A DNA stretch of 64,000 nucleotides from Acetohalobium arabaticum DSM 5501 (GTDB lineage Bacteria; Bacillota; Halanaerobiia; Halobacteroidales; Acetohalobiaceae), in NCBI RefSeq assembly GCF_000144695.1, contig NC_014378.1:1822043-1886042 (forward strand), in the 5' to 3' direction. The translations under genes and the position numbers were made by a program. This document shows positions 9,053 to 18,398 of this stretch, one piece after another. Positions within the stretch are counted from its first letter, which is position 1. Every line of letters starts with the position of its first letter. The notes beneath the pieces are model-generated. The model had not been told where the DNA came from and ran no database searches. It saw only the letters and a program-made list of their open reading frames with translations.

Positions 9053-10003
9053 TCACTTTGCATCTCTTAAACCTAAAGCCGCTACACCTACTGCATTATC
9101 ACTGCTGAATTCAGGAGCAGCAAAGAATAATCTCCCTCCTACTGCTGGATGCTCTAACTTATCTTTTAACCTCTGACGCAAATAGAGATTAGCAGCTACA
9201 CCACCAACAATTAAAATCTGGTCCAAGCCCTGCTCATCCAAAGCTAGTCGCAACACCTTCTCTAAAGCCTTTGCAATACAGCTTTGAACTGCCAGAGCAA
9301 TATCAGCCGGTCGCTTATTATCAGCTACTGCCCGCATAGCAGCAGAATTAGGGCCGGAAAAGCTAATATCATATCTATCTACTGCTGAAGGAATTATAAC
9401 TGCTCCTTTCTCTCCCTTCTGAGCCAGCTTCTCCAACTGAGGACCAGCAGGAAAATCAAGTCCCAGTTCAACACCTACCCGATCTATAAACTGACCTGCA
9501 TGGAGATCAGAAGCCGATCCTAATCTTTCAATCTCAAAACTACCATCAAGAGAAGCTACCCGCATAATCTCTGTAGTTCCGCCCGAAATATGTACAGCTA
9601 AAAACTCTCTGGTTTGAGGGCCGCCGGCCGACCAGATTCCAGCCTGCAGATGCCCAGCTTGATGAGAAACCTCTTTGAGGGGAATTCCTAATACTTCGGC
9701 CAGACTATGAGCATGTCCTTCCCCTACTCTAAAAACTGGCATATAAGACTTATCAGTCGGTCTTGGTTTAGTACTGACAGCTATCTTATATATTTGTTCT
9801 TCAAGAGCTTTTACCCCTAATTCTTTTATCACCTTTGGAAACTGCTCTACATGCTTAAAAACTGCCTCTGACTGGCGCAGACCTCGCTGACCTTTATTTA
9901 CCTCCAACAGTTTTCTGGCTTCTGTTACTAACTCACCTTTCTGGTTCAATAGAGCTGCTGAAGTAGTGTAATTGCTAGTATCAATTCCCATAATTAAACC
10001 CAT
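9053..10003 (-). CDS. TsaD/Kae1-like (M22) ASKHA-fold protein, paralogue
   Basis: Resembles the tRNA threonylcarbamoyl-adenosine synthase TsaD (glycoprotease family). The protein starts with GIDTSNYTTSAALL (phosphate-1 type loop), has a metal-type HQAGH pair near residue 114, and has GGTTEI plus LIVGGVAANLYLRQRL near the C-terminus. At 316 residues it is shorter than true TsaD (about 335-345), and it lies by nusB rather than with tsaB or tsaE. Such second copies are common in clostridia and have no settled function. The ATG at 10003 has AGGAGG 8 bases upstream. I call it a paralogue, not TsaD itself. Confidence 0.8.
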   Translation of the reverse strand: MGLIMGIDTSNYTTSAALLNQKGELVTEARKLLEVNKGQRGLRQSEAVFKHVEQFPKVIKELGVKALEEQIYKIAVSTKPRPTDKSYMPVFRVGEGHAHSLAEVLGIPLKEVSHQAGHLQAGIWSAGGPQTREFLAVHISGGTTEIMRVASLDGSFEIERLGSASDLHAGQFIDRVGVELGLDFPAGPQLEKLAQKGEKGAVIIPSAVDRYDISFSGPNSAAMRAVADNKRPADIALAVQSCIAKALEKVLRLALDEQGLDQILIVGGVAANLYLRQRLKDKLEHPAVGGRLFFAAPEFSSDNAVGVAALGLRDAK

Positions 10004-10006
10004 AAA

Positions 10007-10423
10007 TTATTCCTCCTGCTTAGAAACTACTCTCCCCAAGACTCCATTAATAAATTTAGGAGATTTATCGGCTATAAACTCCTTAGCCAGTTCCACTGCT
10101 TCATCAATCGAAACCTCTATTGGAATATCATCAACATAGAGAATCTCATAAATAGCTAACCGGAGAATATTGCGGTCTACCTTTCCCATTCTGCTCACTT
10201 TCCAACCTTCCGCACTTTCATTCAACTCTTTATCTATCTCAGATAAATTCTGATAAGTTCCAGTAATAATCTCTTCTAAGAACGTATCCTCTAATTCTAA
10301 CCCTTCAATTCTATTAGTCAGCATCTCTAAATTCTTCTCTAATCCTTCATCGTTGATATCTATCTGATATAAAGTCTGTACCGCTATCTTACGAGCTTCA
10401 TGTCTGCTATATCTATCAGTCAT
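10007..10423 (-). CDS. nusB: Transcription antitermination protein NusB
   Basis: Binds boxA RNA with NusE to support antitermination, mainly of rRNA operons. The all-helical protein of 138 residues has the conserved SRHEARKIAVQTLYQID start, RNILRLAIYEILY and the C-terminal EAVELAKEFIADKSPKFINGVLG. The reading frame is open for 22 more codons upstream, but AAGGAGG lies directly before the ATG at 10423 and the extra residues are not family-like, so the shorter form is chosen. It follows the DUF2273, AmaP and Asp23 genes, a standard clostridial order. Confidence 0.95.
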   Translation of the reverse strand: MTDRYSRHEARKIAVQTLYQIDINDEGLEKNLEMLTNRIEGLELEDTFLEEIITGTYQNLSEIDKELNESAEGWKVSRMGKVDRNILRLAIYEILYVDDIPIEVSIDEAVELAKEFIADKSPKFINGVLGRVVSKQEE

Positions 10424-10489
10424 TTCAGCTGCCTCCTTATAAATAAACTTAAAATCAAAAAACCACCCTAAATTCGGTAAATAAATCAC

Positions 10490-10720
10490 TTACCTATTAG
10501 GTGGTAGAATATCATCAATTATATCACGAAGATTATCTTCTCGGTCATACCTACTACCGACCTGATAACCAATAAATATACAGATAAAAATAAAGACTGT
10601 TAAGATAAAACCAAAATAGATAAAGAAGAGGCTGAATAATAAACCTAAAAAAGAACCAATTATTCTACCTTTATAGAGATAGAAGACTTCCAAAGCCTTA
10701 TCAAACAGATCATTTTTCAT
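10490..10720 (-). CDS. DUF2273 small membrane protein
   Basis: A 76-residue membrane protein with one or two hydrophobic helices (about residues 17-55: RIIGSFLGLLFSLFFIYFG and FIFICIFIGYQVG), then a charged tail. This matches the DUF2273 family, which is nearly always encoded beside Asp23 and AmaP. The ATG at 10720 with an upstream GAGGTG is preferred over a TTG two codons earlier. Function is unknown; the context suggests a membrane partner in the Asp23 envelope-stress complex. Confidence 0.85.
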   Translation of the reverse strand: MKNDLFDKALEVFYLYKGRIIGSFLGLLFSLFFIYFGFILTVFIFICIFIGYQVGSRYDREDNLRDIIDDILPPNR

Positions 10721-10733
10721 CTCCAAACACCTC

Positions 10734-11270
10734 TTATTCTACTCTTAAATTAGAGTCCTGAGCAACCTTATCAACTAATACTTCTATCTGTCCAACTACT
10801 ACTCCAGTAGTCCGTTTAAGATATTCTTTGATACTTTCCTGTAATTCTTCACTGATTTCAGGAATATTGATATCAGGAGTTACAACAACTTCTAGAAAAA
10901 TATTCAATCCTTCTTCTCCTACTTTTAGTTTGGACTCTACTTCTTTAATTCCCCGTGTTTGATTTACCGCCTCATTAACCAAAGCATCAATAGCAGACAG
11001 AGAAAGCCGAATTTCCCCTAAACTATTCTCTCTTACTATAGTATTTCTGCTCTTATCCTTCCTTCTGAATAAGGGATAAAGAATCCGAACTGCTACTACT
11101 AATAATACAGCTCCAATAACTCCTATCACTGCCTGTCCATAATATTGGTTAATAAAAGCTGATATGTAAGTCAGAGGAATTAACTCCACTGCAGAACCGA
11201 TCATAATCAGAGAAATAAAGATTAATAGAATCGTAAAGACAAAAATAATGATCCGATCTAAAAGCTGCAT
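10734..11270 (-). CDS. amaP: Alkaline shock response membrane anchor AmaP
   Basis: Two N-terminal transmembrane helices (about residues 8-30 and 46-66, the second ending VRILYPLFRR) anchor a cytoplasmic Asp23-like domain (LSLSAIDALVNEAV...GLNIFLEVVVTPDINIPEI...VVGQIEVLVDKV). In staphylococci AmaP tethers Asp23 to the membrane. The 178 residues match the family. It lies in a DUF2273-amaP-asp23 string; a hairpin sits between amaP and the upstream asp23 gene. Confidence 0.88.
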   Translation of the reverse strand: MQLLDRIIIFVFTILLIFISLIMIGSAVELIPLTYISAFINQYYGQAVIGVIGAVLLVVAVRILYPLFRRKDKSRNTIVRENSLGEIRLSLSAIDALVNEAVNQTRGIKEVESKLKVGEEGLNIFLEVVVTPDINIPEISEELQESIKEYLKRTTGVVVGQIEVLVDKVAQDSNLRVE

Positions 11271-11296
11271 CTGAAATCTCCTTTCTAGGCAAAGAT

Positions 11297-11333
11297 ATAA
11301 CTAACCCTCATTTATCAACCAAGGGTTAGTTAT
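11297..11333 (-). other. Intercistronic hairpin between asp23 and amaP
   Basis: A perfect 11-bp inverted repeat (ATAACTAACCC and its complement, 15-base loop) fills the 70-bp gap between the Asp23-family gene and amaP. No T run follows on the minus strand. It is more likely an mRNA processing, stability or partial-attenuation structure that sets different levels of abundant Asp23 and its membrane partners. Confidence 0.6.
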
Positions 11334-11340
11334 TGTTTCC

Positions 11341-11775
11341 TTACCTTACTCTATGTGTTGTTTCCTCTTTTTCCTCTTCTTCCGCTTCTTCCTCTTGTTC
11401 GTCACCAAAATCTACACCCTGAACATGTACATTAACCTCGACTACTGAAAGCCCAGTCATATCTTCAATTGCCTGCTTAACATTATCCTGAATCTCCCAG
11501 GCAACATCCGGAATTCTAATTCCGTATTCAGTAATCACATACAGATCAATAGCTGCTTCCTTTTCACCAACTTCTACTTTTACTCCTTTAGAAAGGTTCT
11601 TCTTACCCAGTATTTCTGCAATTCCGCCGGCAAATCCACCGCTCATACCTGCTACTCCTTCTACCTCAGTAGCAGCCAAACCGGCTATAATCCCGACTAC
11701 TTCATTGGCAATTCTAACAGTTCCTACATCATTTTCAACCTTTTTCATTGCTTCCATATCATCCATATTATTCAC
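11341..11775 (-). CDS. Asp23/Gls24 family envelope stress response protein
   Basis: A soluble Asp23 domain (about residues 15-120: VRIANEVVGIIAGLAATEVEGVAG, GVKVEVGEKEAAIDLYVITEYG, EVNVHVQGVDF) is followed by a very acidic tail rich in Glu. These proteins are abundant, bind the inner face of the membrane through AmaP and respond to alkaline or envelope stress. The GTG at 11775 has AGGGGG 8 bases upstream. GTG at 11784 overlaps that site, and an in-frame ATG at 11766 is too far from it. The acidic tail suits a halophile but is also seen elsewhere in the family. Confidence 0.88.
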   Translation of the reverse strand: MNNMDDMEAMKKVENDVGTVRIANEVVGIIAGLAATEVEGVAGMSGGFAGGIAEILGKKNLSKGVKVEVGEKEAAIDLYVITEYGIRIPDVAWEIQDNVKQAIEDMTGLSVVEVNVHVQGVDFGDEQEEEAEEEEKEETTHRVR

Positions 11776-11839
11776 AATTTCCACCCCCTGAAACTTTCCA
11801 GCCCCTCTTTCTAATTATTATAAACAGCAAGTAAATATT

Positions 11840-13192
11840 TTACTCTAACTCACCTATAATTCTACGTTGAATAAAGTTAGTATAGAATTCTCCTTGCTGA
11901 AAGAAAGCATTATTAAGAACCAGTTTATGGAACGGAATCGTTGTCTTAATTCCTGATATTTCAAACTCATCTAAGGCTCTTAGCATTCTCCGGCGGGCTT
12001 CTTCCCGGTCATTACCATGAGTAATTAATTTAGCTACCATAGAATCATAATGAGGTGGAATTAGATAACCGGGATAGGCACAACTGTCAATTCTGACTCC
12101 AAATCCACCAGGAATTATATATTCTTCTAACTGACCCGGAGACGGTCTAAAGTCCTTATCAGGATCTTCAGCATTGATTCTACACTCAATTGCTGCTCCA
12201 TTAATCTCAATATCTTCCTGAGTGTATCCCAGTTCTTTTCCACTGGCTATTCTAATCTGTTCTTTAATTAGGTCAATTCCTGTAACAAGTTCTGTGACTG
12301 GATGTTCTACCTGAATTCTAGTATTCATCTCAATAAAGTAATAGTTATTATGTTTATCAAGTAAAAACTCAACAGTTCCTGCATTAGCATAGTTAACAGC
12401 TTCAGCCGCTTTAACAGCTGCCTGCCCCATTTCCTCTCGTAAATCAACATCTAAAGCAGGAGAAGGGGCTTCCTCAATTACTTTCTGGTGGCGCCTCTGA
12501 ATAGAACAGTCTCTCTCTCCTAAATGGACTACATTCCCATGTTCATCAGCAATAATCTGAAATTCAATATGGCGCGGTTCCTCAATATACTTTTCCAAAT
12601 AGACCTCTGCATTTCCAAAAGCAGCTTCTGCTTCTGAACTGGCGGTCTGAATAGCCTGTTTCAAATCATCTTCATTCTGAGCAGTTCTCATTCCCCGGCC
12701 GCCTCCGCCAAATGCAGCCTTAACAATTACTGGATAGCCTATCTCATCTGCAGTCTCAACTGCTTCTTCAAGACCACTTAACCCTCCTTCAGTTCCTGGT
12801 ACTACAGGAACACCAGCCTCAATCATAGTCTCTCGGGCTATAGACTTATCTCCCATCTGTTCCATACTTTCTGCTGAAGGACCAATAAACTTAATCCCGC
12901 AGGTCTCACATACCTCAGCAAAGTAAGCATTTTCAGATAAGAAACCATATCCAGGATGAATAGCATCTACGCCAGCCATATCAGCTACTGAAATAATACT
13001 GGGAATATTTAGATAACTCTTATTAGAAGATGGGGGGCCTAGACAATAAGTTTCATCAGCATGCTTCACATGTAAGGTTTCTTTGTCAGCTTCCGAATAA
13101 ACAGCCACCGTTTTAATCCCTAGTTCTTTACAGGCACGAATAATACGTAATGCTATTTCTCCGCGATTAGCAACTAATATTTTATCAAACAT
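11840..13192 (-). CDS. accC: Biotin carboxylase subunit AccC
   Basis: ATP-grasp enzyme that carboxylates the biotin of a carrier protein using ATP and bicarbonate. Visible features are the N-terminal [22 protein letters not shown], the flexible glycine loop [11 protein letters not shown] near residue 160, [23 protein letters not shown] and the active-site [12 protein letters not shown]. 450 residues is full length. Normally accC follows accB. Here its upstream partner is the OadA-AccB fusion, so AccC could charge both a free carrier (fatty acid synthesis) and the fused carboxyltransferase. Confidence 0.95.
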   Translation of the reverse strand: MFDKILVANRGEIALRIIRACKELGIKTVAVYSEADKETLHVKHADETYCLGPPSSNKSYLNIPSIISVADMAGVDAIHPGYGFLSENAYFAEVCETCGIKFIGPSAESMEQMGDKSIARETMIEAGVPVVPGTEGGLSGLEEAVETADEIGYPVIVKAAFGGGGRGMRTAQNEDDLKQAIQTASSEAEAAFGNAEVYLEKYIEEPRHIEFQIIADEHGNVVHLGERDCSIQRRHQKVIEEAPSPALDVDLREEMGQAAVKAAEAVNYANAGTVEFLLDKHNNYYFIEMNTRIQVEHPVTELVTGIDLIKEQIRIASGKELGYTQEDIEINGAAIECRINAEDPDKDFRPSPGQLEEYIIPGGFGVRIDSCAYPGYLIPPHYDSMVAKLITHGNDREEARRRMLRALDEFEISGIKTTIPFHKLVLNNAFFQQGEFYTNFIQRRIIGELE

Positions 13193-13240
13193 TGATTACA
13201 ACCTCCATTATCTTACGTCCATTACCAAATCAATTTCAAT

Positions 13241-13714
13241 TTATAATTTTTCTACTAAAAATAACGGCTGCCCATATTCAATTGGTTCTGCATCTTCTAC
13301 TAAGATATCCAGTATCTTTACTTTATCATCAGCTTCAATTTCATTCATTAATTTCATTGCTTCAATGATACAGAGTGTTTCTCCTTCTTCAACTACATCC
13401 CCTACCTCTACAAAAGGATCAGCATCAGGAGCTGGAGCCCGATAGAATGTTCCTACCATCGGTGCTTCAATAGTTTCACCCTCTTCAGCCTCAACTTCTT
13501 GGTCACTTGCAGTTGATTCGTCTGTTTTGACTGTTTGAGTATCATTATTCTGCGTCTGTGCTTCTTGCTGCACCTCAGCTGTATCTGCAGCTTCCTTAAC
13601 TACAGTGCCGCCTTTCTTAATATTTACCTTAGTATCATCACTTTCTAAGTTAATCTCAGAAACATCAGTTTCATTCAAAATCTTAACTAATTCTTTAATT
13701 TCACCTAAATTCAT
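13241..13714 (-). CDS. accB: Possible free biotin carboxyl carrier protein from an internal start (accB)
   Basis: Within the fused gene, the ATG of [10 protein letters not shown] at 13714 is preceded by GGAGG at 8-base spacing (about 13722-13730). This is an ideal ribosome site, which the fusion reads as the polyglutamate linker. Translation from it gives 157 residues, the normal length of AccB, starting exactly where AccB proteins start. It could therefore supply free biotin carrier for acetyl-CoA carboxylase, whose AccC subunit is the next gene. Whether internal initiation happens is inference. The alternative is that the site is a relic of a former separate gene. Confidence 0.5.
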   Translation of the reverse strand: MNLGEIKELVKILNETDVSEINLESDDTKVNIKKGGTVVKEAADTAEVQQEAQTQNNDTQTVKTDESTASDQEVEAEEGETIEAPMVGTFYRAPAPDADPFVEVGDVVEEGETLCIIEAMKLMNEIEADDKVKILDILVEDAEPIEYGQPLFLVEKL

Positions 13715-15106
13715 TTCTTCTTCCTCCTCCTTAACTTCTTTATCTTCATCATCAACACCGAATATATCTTTCTCCTGTTTTCTTTCTTTCAAAAATTTCA
13801 GACCTACCTGTGGAAAGAGAGCATAGGACAGATAATCCTCTTCCTTCTCTGCATAGTGTTCTACCTCATCCTTGATATTATCCAGCATCGGATCCAATAA
13901 ATCAGCCGGGCGACAGGTGATCGGCTCTTCATCTCCAATTGCTAATTCTTTAATCTCAGGATCTATCTCGGCTGGCGGCCTTCCATAGTAACCTCTGATA
14001 TAGGATTTAACTTCATCAGGAATCACCTTATATCGCTCTTCTAATAAAACATTAAATACTGCTTGAACGCCTACTACCTGACTGGTAGGTGTTACTAATG
14101 GTGGATATCCTAATTCTTCTCTTACTTTTGGAATTTCATTTAATACATCATGAATTCTATCCAAAGAATTCTGATCCTCTAACTGCGAAACCAGATTAGA
14201 GATCATACCGCCTGGTACCTGATGAGAGAAAGTCTGCATATCAGTAATTCTAGTAACTCCTCTTTCAAATCCTCTCTCCCGTCTAACCTGTTCAAAGTAA
14301 CGGTCGATATCAAATAAAGAATCAAGATCAAATTTATTATCATACTCAGTTTCACTAAAGATAGCTGTTATCGTCTCAACCGGTGGTTGAGAAGAACCAA
14401 AAGCCAGTGAAGCAGTAGCAGTGTCAACTACATCTGCTCCAGCCTCGATCGCCTTCAAATATGTTGATATCGCTAAACCACCAATATAATGACTATGTAT
14501 CTGAATCGGAAGATCGACCTCTTCTTTAATTGCCGTTACTAAATCATAGGCCCTATATGGCTTTAGCAAGCCTGCCATATCCTTAATACATATTGAATCT
14601 GCTCCCATCTCCTGTAGAGTAACGGCAGTCTCTACATAATGTTCAATAGTATGAACCGGACTGACAGTATATACTACTGTCGCCTGAGCATGGGCTTCAG
14701 TCTCTTTTACCGCTTCTAAAGCCGTCCGCATATTCCGTACATCATTTAAAGCATCAAAGATACGGAAGATGTCTATCCCGTTCTCCTCTGCTTTCTGTAC
14801 AAACTTCCTTACTACATCATCAGGATAATGCTTATAGCCTACTACATTCTGAGCTCTGAGCAGCATCTGTAAAGGAGTATTCTGGATATATTCATTCAGT
14901 AATCTCAATCTCTCCCAGGGATCTTCCTTTAGATACCGCATACAGACATCAAAGGTTGCCCCACCCCATACTTCCATCGAATGATAACCAACTTCATCTA
15001 ATTTACTAACTATCGGCAGCATATCTTCTGTTCTCATTCTGGTAGCCCACAACGACTGATGGGCATCACGCAAAGTAGTATCTGTAACTCCAACTTTTTT
15101 TGTCAC
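13241..15106 (-). CDS. Fusion: OadA/PycB-type carboxyltransferase plus complete AccB-like biotin carrier
   Basis: Residues 1-455 are the oxaloacetate decarboxylase alpha/pyruvate carboxylase B carboxyltransferase domain: [19 protein letters not shown], the biotin-Lys site-type [19 protein letters not shown] and the following PYC/OADA region. Residues 464-621 look like an entire Acc[14 protein letters not shown] start, a Gln/Thr-rich linker, then APMVGTFYR and the biotinylation motif EAMKLMNEI. OadA proteins normally carry a much shorter biotin tail of a different type. Start is GTG with GAGGAGGG upstream. With AccC it could form a two-subunit pyruvate carboxylase; the sodium-pump OadB is not nearby. 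An internal start is annotated separately. Confidence 0.9.
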   Translation of the reverse strand: MTKKVGVTDTTLRDAHQSLWATRMRTEDMLPIVSKLDEVGYHSMEVWGGATFDVCMRYLKEDPWERLRLLNEYIQNTPLQMLLRAQNVVGYKHYPDDVVRKFVQKAEENGIDIFRIFDALNDVRNMRTALEAVKETEAHAQATVVYTVSPVHTIEHYVETAVTLQEMGADSICIKDMAGLLKPYRAYDLVTAIKEEVDLPIQIHSHYIGGLAISTYLKAIEAGADVVDTATASLAFGSSQPPVETITAIFSETEYDNKFDLDSLFDIDRYFEQVRRERGFERGVTRITDMQTFSHQVPGGMISNLVSQLEDQNSLDRIHDVLNEIPKVREELGYPPLVTPTSQVVGVQAVFNVLLEERYKVIPDEVKSYIRGYYGRPPAEIDPEIKELAIGDEEPITCRPADLLDPMLDNIKDEVEHYAEKEEDYLSYALFPQVGLKFLKERKQEKDIFGVDDEDKEVKEEEEEMNLGEIKELVKILNETDVSEINLESDDTKVNIKKGGTVVKEAADTAEVQQEAQTQNNDTQTVKTDESTASDQEVEAEEGETIEAPMVGTFYRAPAPDADPFVEVGDVVEEGETLCIIEAMKLMNEIEADDKVKILDILVEDAEPIEYGQPLFLVEKL

Positions 15107-15204
15107 ACTACTCCCTCCTCACAATCTTCTAAATATTAATTTCTTTAAATTAAATATAAATCCCTCTTTTTCAATTAATTTTTTACCAAAAATTAGATCT
15201 ATAG

Positions 15205-15234
15205 AAAAACTCAGGTTATACCCACCTGAGTTTT
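15205..15234 (-). terminator. Terminator after spoIIIAH
   Basis: An inverted repeat AAAACTCAGGT with its complement (6-base loop) is followed by T-rich sequence on the minus strand, 50 bp past the spoIIIAH stop. It ends the spoIIIA operon. The following 100 bp before the carboxyltransferase gene must hold that operon's promoter, but I see no clear match. Confidence 0.8.
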
Positions 15235-15284
15235 ATAATCTTATTTTATAATTATACATGCTTCATATTCATTTGTCAATTATA

Positions 15285-15887
15285 TTAATACTTCTTCTCG
15301 ATAATTGTTACATCTTCTATTTCTAATCCGGTAGTTTTAGCTACTATATCTCCAATTTTAGCTACATCCTTCTTTTCAAGCCCGCTATTGGAAGCAATAA
15401 TTACATCTACCGAGTTCTGATGAAGAAATGAAATTGCATCCTGATAGTCACGAGCTCTAATAAGGCTTTCTATCTCCATTTCTTTTTCTAAATTATTAGT
15501 TATTTCTAATAATCTATTCTGTGCTTTGTTCTTCAACTCTTTATTGGAATTAGGATTATTGATCATCTCCCGCAGTAGATTTACCTGTTCACTTCTTATT
15601 TTATCTCTCTCTAATCGATACTCTATAAAGAAGTTTTCATCTTTCTTCTTGGTATCCTGGTCTGTTTTAGCTACATTAATTGCTTTCTGTTCTACTTTTT
15701 GCAGTTTCTTATCTAATTCCTCTGGTGTTTCAATCTCCATATTACTGACTTCTTTAGCTTGAGGCTTCTCTTCTTTGCTGATTGATGCCGAATCATCTAC
15801 ATTATAAACTACAATTGCCGATACCATCCCTACCCATAACATCAGAACCAACAACCAGATTAACTTCTTTCTAATAAAGATTGACAT
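15285..15887 (-). CDS. spoIIIAH: Stage III sporulation protein AH
   Basis: Mother-cell membrane protein whose C-terminal YscJ/FliF-like ring-building domain meets SpoIIQ across the intermembrane space during engulfment. One N-terminal transmembrane helix (about residues 8-28) is followed by a charged helical segment and the ring domain (about 85-200: FFIEYRLERDKIRSEQVNLL...VDVIIASNSGLEKKDVAKIGDIV). 200 residues is normal. It is the last gene of the eight-gene operon and is followed by a terminator. Confidence 0.92.
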   Translation of the reverse strand: MSIFIRKKLIWLLVLMLWVGMVSAIVVYNVDDSASISKEEKPQAKEVSNMEIETPEELDKKLQKVEQKAINVAKTDQDTKKKDENFFIEYRLERDKIRSEQVNLLREMINNPNSNKELKNKAQNRLLEITNNLEKEMEIESLIRARDYQDAISFLHQNSVDVIIASNSGLEKKDVAKIGDIVAKTTGLEIEDVTIIEKKY

Positions 15888-15895
15888 ACTTCCAC

Positions 15896-16510
15896 CTACC
15901 TTTTCATTGGTAATACAACTATTCTATGTGCTCTAACGCCTAATCCTACCTTAACTGCCGAAATTAACTCTGCCTTAACCTGAGAAACTTCTGCTCCCTC
16001 AGCTACTACCATTACCCCTCTAACCTTTGGTTTAGTTTCTTTTTTAATTACAGCCTCTTCCTTGCCAGTATCAGTCCGAACAATGACTAGTTCCCGTTGT
16101 TTATCCACCTGCTCTGTCTTTTGCTGTCCGCCATTACTATCCTGTTGATCAGTAGTCTTTTGTGAAGTATTATAATCTCTGGCATATTCATATTCAGAAC
16201 CTGTATCTAATGTTATATCAACTCTTACTCTGCCTACACCTGAAATATCAGATAAAATTTTAGCTAATTTTCTTTCCATCTCTGCTTCTGTATCTAACTG
16301 CTGAGAAGAAATTGTCTGCTTAGCTTCAGTTTCTGATTCATTTTGGGATATCATCTGGGATGGATTTGAATCGATTAATTTTCCTGAAACCAACAGCAAA
16401 AATCCAATTACTCCTAAAATAGTTATCCTCCAGACTAATTTACGATTATTTTCATTTACCATCCCCGCAAATAACTGCTTAATTCTTTCCTTCCATCCAT
16501 TATTAGCCAC
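15896..16510 (-). CDS. spoIIIAG: Stage III sporulation protein AG
   Basis: Component of the SpoIIIA-SpoIIQ channel that forms a large ring in the outer forespore membrane region. A single N-terminal helix (about residues 27-45) precedes a ring-building domain: LAKILSDISGVGRVRVDITLDTG and the C-terminal VRGVMVVAEGAEVSQVKAELISAVKVGLGV. Between them lies the Gln/Thr-rich beta-triangle-type insertion (about 115-145). GTG start with a GGAGGG site. 204 residues fits the family. Confidence 0.92.
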   Translation of the reverse strand: MANNGWKERIKQLFAGMVNENNRKLVWRITILGVIGFLLLVSGKLIDSNPSQMISQNESETEAKQTISSQQLDTEAEMERKLAKILSDISGVGRVRVDITLDTGSEYEYARDYNTSQKTTDQQDSNGGQQKTEQVDKQRELVIVRTDTGKEEAVIKKETKPKVRGVMVVAEGAEVSQVKAELISAVKVGLGVRAHRIVVLPMKR

Positions 16511-16530
16511 TATTGATCCCTCCAGATTAG

Positions 16531-17148
16531 TCAGTCTCTTTTTATTATAATCTGTTCATGACTGAGGTTATAAAAATTAGCTAACTGCTTCTTTATCTGC
16601 TGGTTAACTTCCAAGGACTGTTTCTGATTGGCTTCTCTGCTTTCCTGTTGAGATTCATTATTTATCTCTATATCATCAACCTTAATTTCCTGTTCAATTT
16701 CAGGCTGATCTCTATTTTCATTCTGCTGTAACTTGATTATTATCTTTTCAATCTTATTATCCGGCCTCAACTTAACCTTCACAGAACTTTTCGGTAGCTC
16801 ATTATTAAAGGATAATAAAGCAGCAATTTGTTTAGATAATTGACGTTTATAATCACTGCGTGCCTTCTGCTGACTAATATTTCTAAGCTCTTTACCTTGC
16901 TCCATTATCTCTGATTTATTCATTTGGCTTTCTTCTTCTACTGTCAATAAGTCTGTAATCTGTTGGAAGTTGTAATTGTTATTGAATAGATTTAGAATTG
17001 GATTCAAGATTGCTATTACTATAAAAAGTCCTAATACTACCCGGGTATACTTCTCTAATTCACTCTCCGGAAGTAATAATTCTATAAATGACGTTAAAAG
17101 CAGAATAACTACTATATTCCTAATCCAGGCTACAAGATAGGCTATCAT
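16531..17148 (-). CDS. spoIIIAF: Stage III sporulation protein AF
   Basis: Two N-terminal transmembrane helices (about residues 8-25 and 37-53, with LLLPESELEKYTRVVLGLFIVIAILNPIL between them) are followed by a soluble ring-building-like domain ending ANFYNLSHEQIIIKRD. This matches SpoIIIAF in order and length (205 residues). It is part of the mother-cell feeding-tube complex needed for late sigma-G activity in the forespore. Confidence 0.9.
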   Translation of the reverse strand: MIAYLVAWIRNIVVILLLTSFIELLLPESELEKYTRVVLGLFIVIAILNPILNLFNNNYNFQQITDLLTVEEESQMNKSEIMEQGKELRNISQQKARSDYKRQLSKQIAALLSFNNELPKSSVKVKLRPDNKIEKIIIKLQQNENRDQPEIEQEIKVDDIEINNESQQESREANQKQSLEVNQQIKKQLANFYNLSHEQIIIKRD

Positions 17149-17153
17149 CTACT

Positions 17154-18365
17154 TCACCTCAACATAACTGACATATTTGCAACTCCAACTATGATTGTGA
17201 CCATAATGAAGAACATCATAGCCACTGATAATACTGATGCAAAGACTAAGATCAAACTACTGCTTAAATCATTTAAACAGGCCACTATCTTTGAATCACT
17301 GATCGGCTGAATAACTGCCCGGGCAAATTTATAAACGAAGATTAAAGCTGCAATCTTAATTACTGAAAAAGCACAGAAAAGAAAGATAATAATTACTCCT
17401 AAAATGCCTATTGCATTCTTAATTAAAAGTGAACCGCCGATGATCATATCTAATGCATCAGCAAACATACCGCCGATTACCGGAATAAAGGCTCCGCTTA
17501 AGTACTTTGCTGTTCTAATTGTTATACCATCGCCAACAGCTCCGGCTGCTCCCTGTACTACCATAACTCCAATAAAGATAGTTAAAAAACTACCTAATAG
17601 ACTAATATTTACCTCTCGAATTAAATCTGCCAATCCTGATACATCGAAGTTATCAGAGATATTATTGACTATTGATAGAATAACTCCCAACAGAAGCAAA
17701 GGAAAAATAATATTCTTAATTAAAACACTTAATAGATTAACTGTTAAAAAAGTAATCGGTTGAAATAATGAAGCCGAAGTAACATTGCCTACAGCAACTA
17801 ACAATGTCAATAGTGTCGGTAGAAGAGCCTGCATAAAGCTTACCATATTATCTATCGTCTCTTGTCCAATATTGAGTGCTACTTTAAAAGAATTGAGAGC
17901 AACAATTACTAATACAAGATAAATTATACTATTTACTAACCGGCTGATATTCTCTTCAGCAAATGAATTCTGAAAGCTTTTTAATACAGCTGAAATTACA
18001 GCTAAGATAATTAATTTACCCAATAGCTCTAGATTAACCACTATCTCTTTGAATAAGTACTCCAGCAATCCAGTAATAATACCTTTAAATTTAAAATCCA
18101 TCTCTCCATTAGTAAATAAACTAATCATATCATCCAGGGTCAGTTTAGGCAGATATTCCCCAGCGTCGCGATTTAACTTCTCAATCTGTTTCTTTATTCG
18201 GCTGATATCCAAACGGTTCAACTGCTGCTTTACCAACTCTTCTTTTTTATTCTCAAGATTTTCTCGAATTTCACCTTGAGATTCAGCCTGAAGAGGTAAA
18301 ATCAATATCTGACTAATTAATATTAGGACTATAAAAATTAAAATTATCTTCTTTCTGTTATTCAT
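17154..18365 (-). CDS. spoIIIAE: Stage III sporulation protein AE
   Basis: Polytopic mother-cell membrane protein of the SpoIIIA complex. It has a signal-peptide-like N-terminus (ILIFIVLILISQILILPLQA), a soluble segment to about residue 100 and then about eight hydrophobic helices (LLGKLIILAVISAVLKSF, NMVSFMQALLPTLLTLLVAVG, GAFIPVIGGMFADALDMIIGG). 403 residues matches the family. It lies between spoIIIAD and AF in the standard order. Confidence 0.92.
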   Translation of the reverse strand: MNNRKKIILIFIVLILISQILILPLQAESQGEIRENLENKKEELVKQQLNRLDISRIKKQIEKLNRDAGEYLPKLTLDDMISLFTNGEMDFKFKGIITGLLEYLFKEIVVNLELLGKLIILAVISAVLKSFQNSFAEENISRLVNSIIYLVLVIVALNSFKVALNIGQETIDNMVSFMQALLPTLLTLLVAVGNVTSASLFQPITFLTVNLLSVLIKNIIFPLLLLGVILSIVNNISDNFDVSGLADLIREVNISLLGSFLTIFIGVMVVQGAAGAVGDGITIRTAKYLSGAFIPVIGGMFADALDMIIGGSLLIKNAIGILGVIIIFLFCAFSVIKIAALIFVYKFARAVIQPISDSKIVACLNDLSSSLILVFASVLSVAMMFFIMVTIIVGVANMSVMLR

Positions 18366-18398
18366 TTTCGCTCAATCACACCTTTATTTCCTATACTT

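Noticed and set aside
13605-13826. 73-codon plus-strand frame inside the carboxylase fusion
   Set aside because: Serine- and leucine-rich antisense shadow of the linker region of the real gene.
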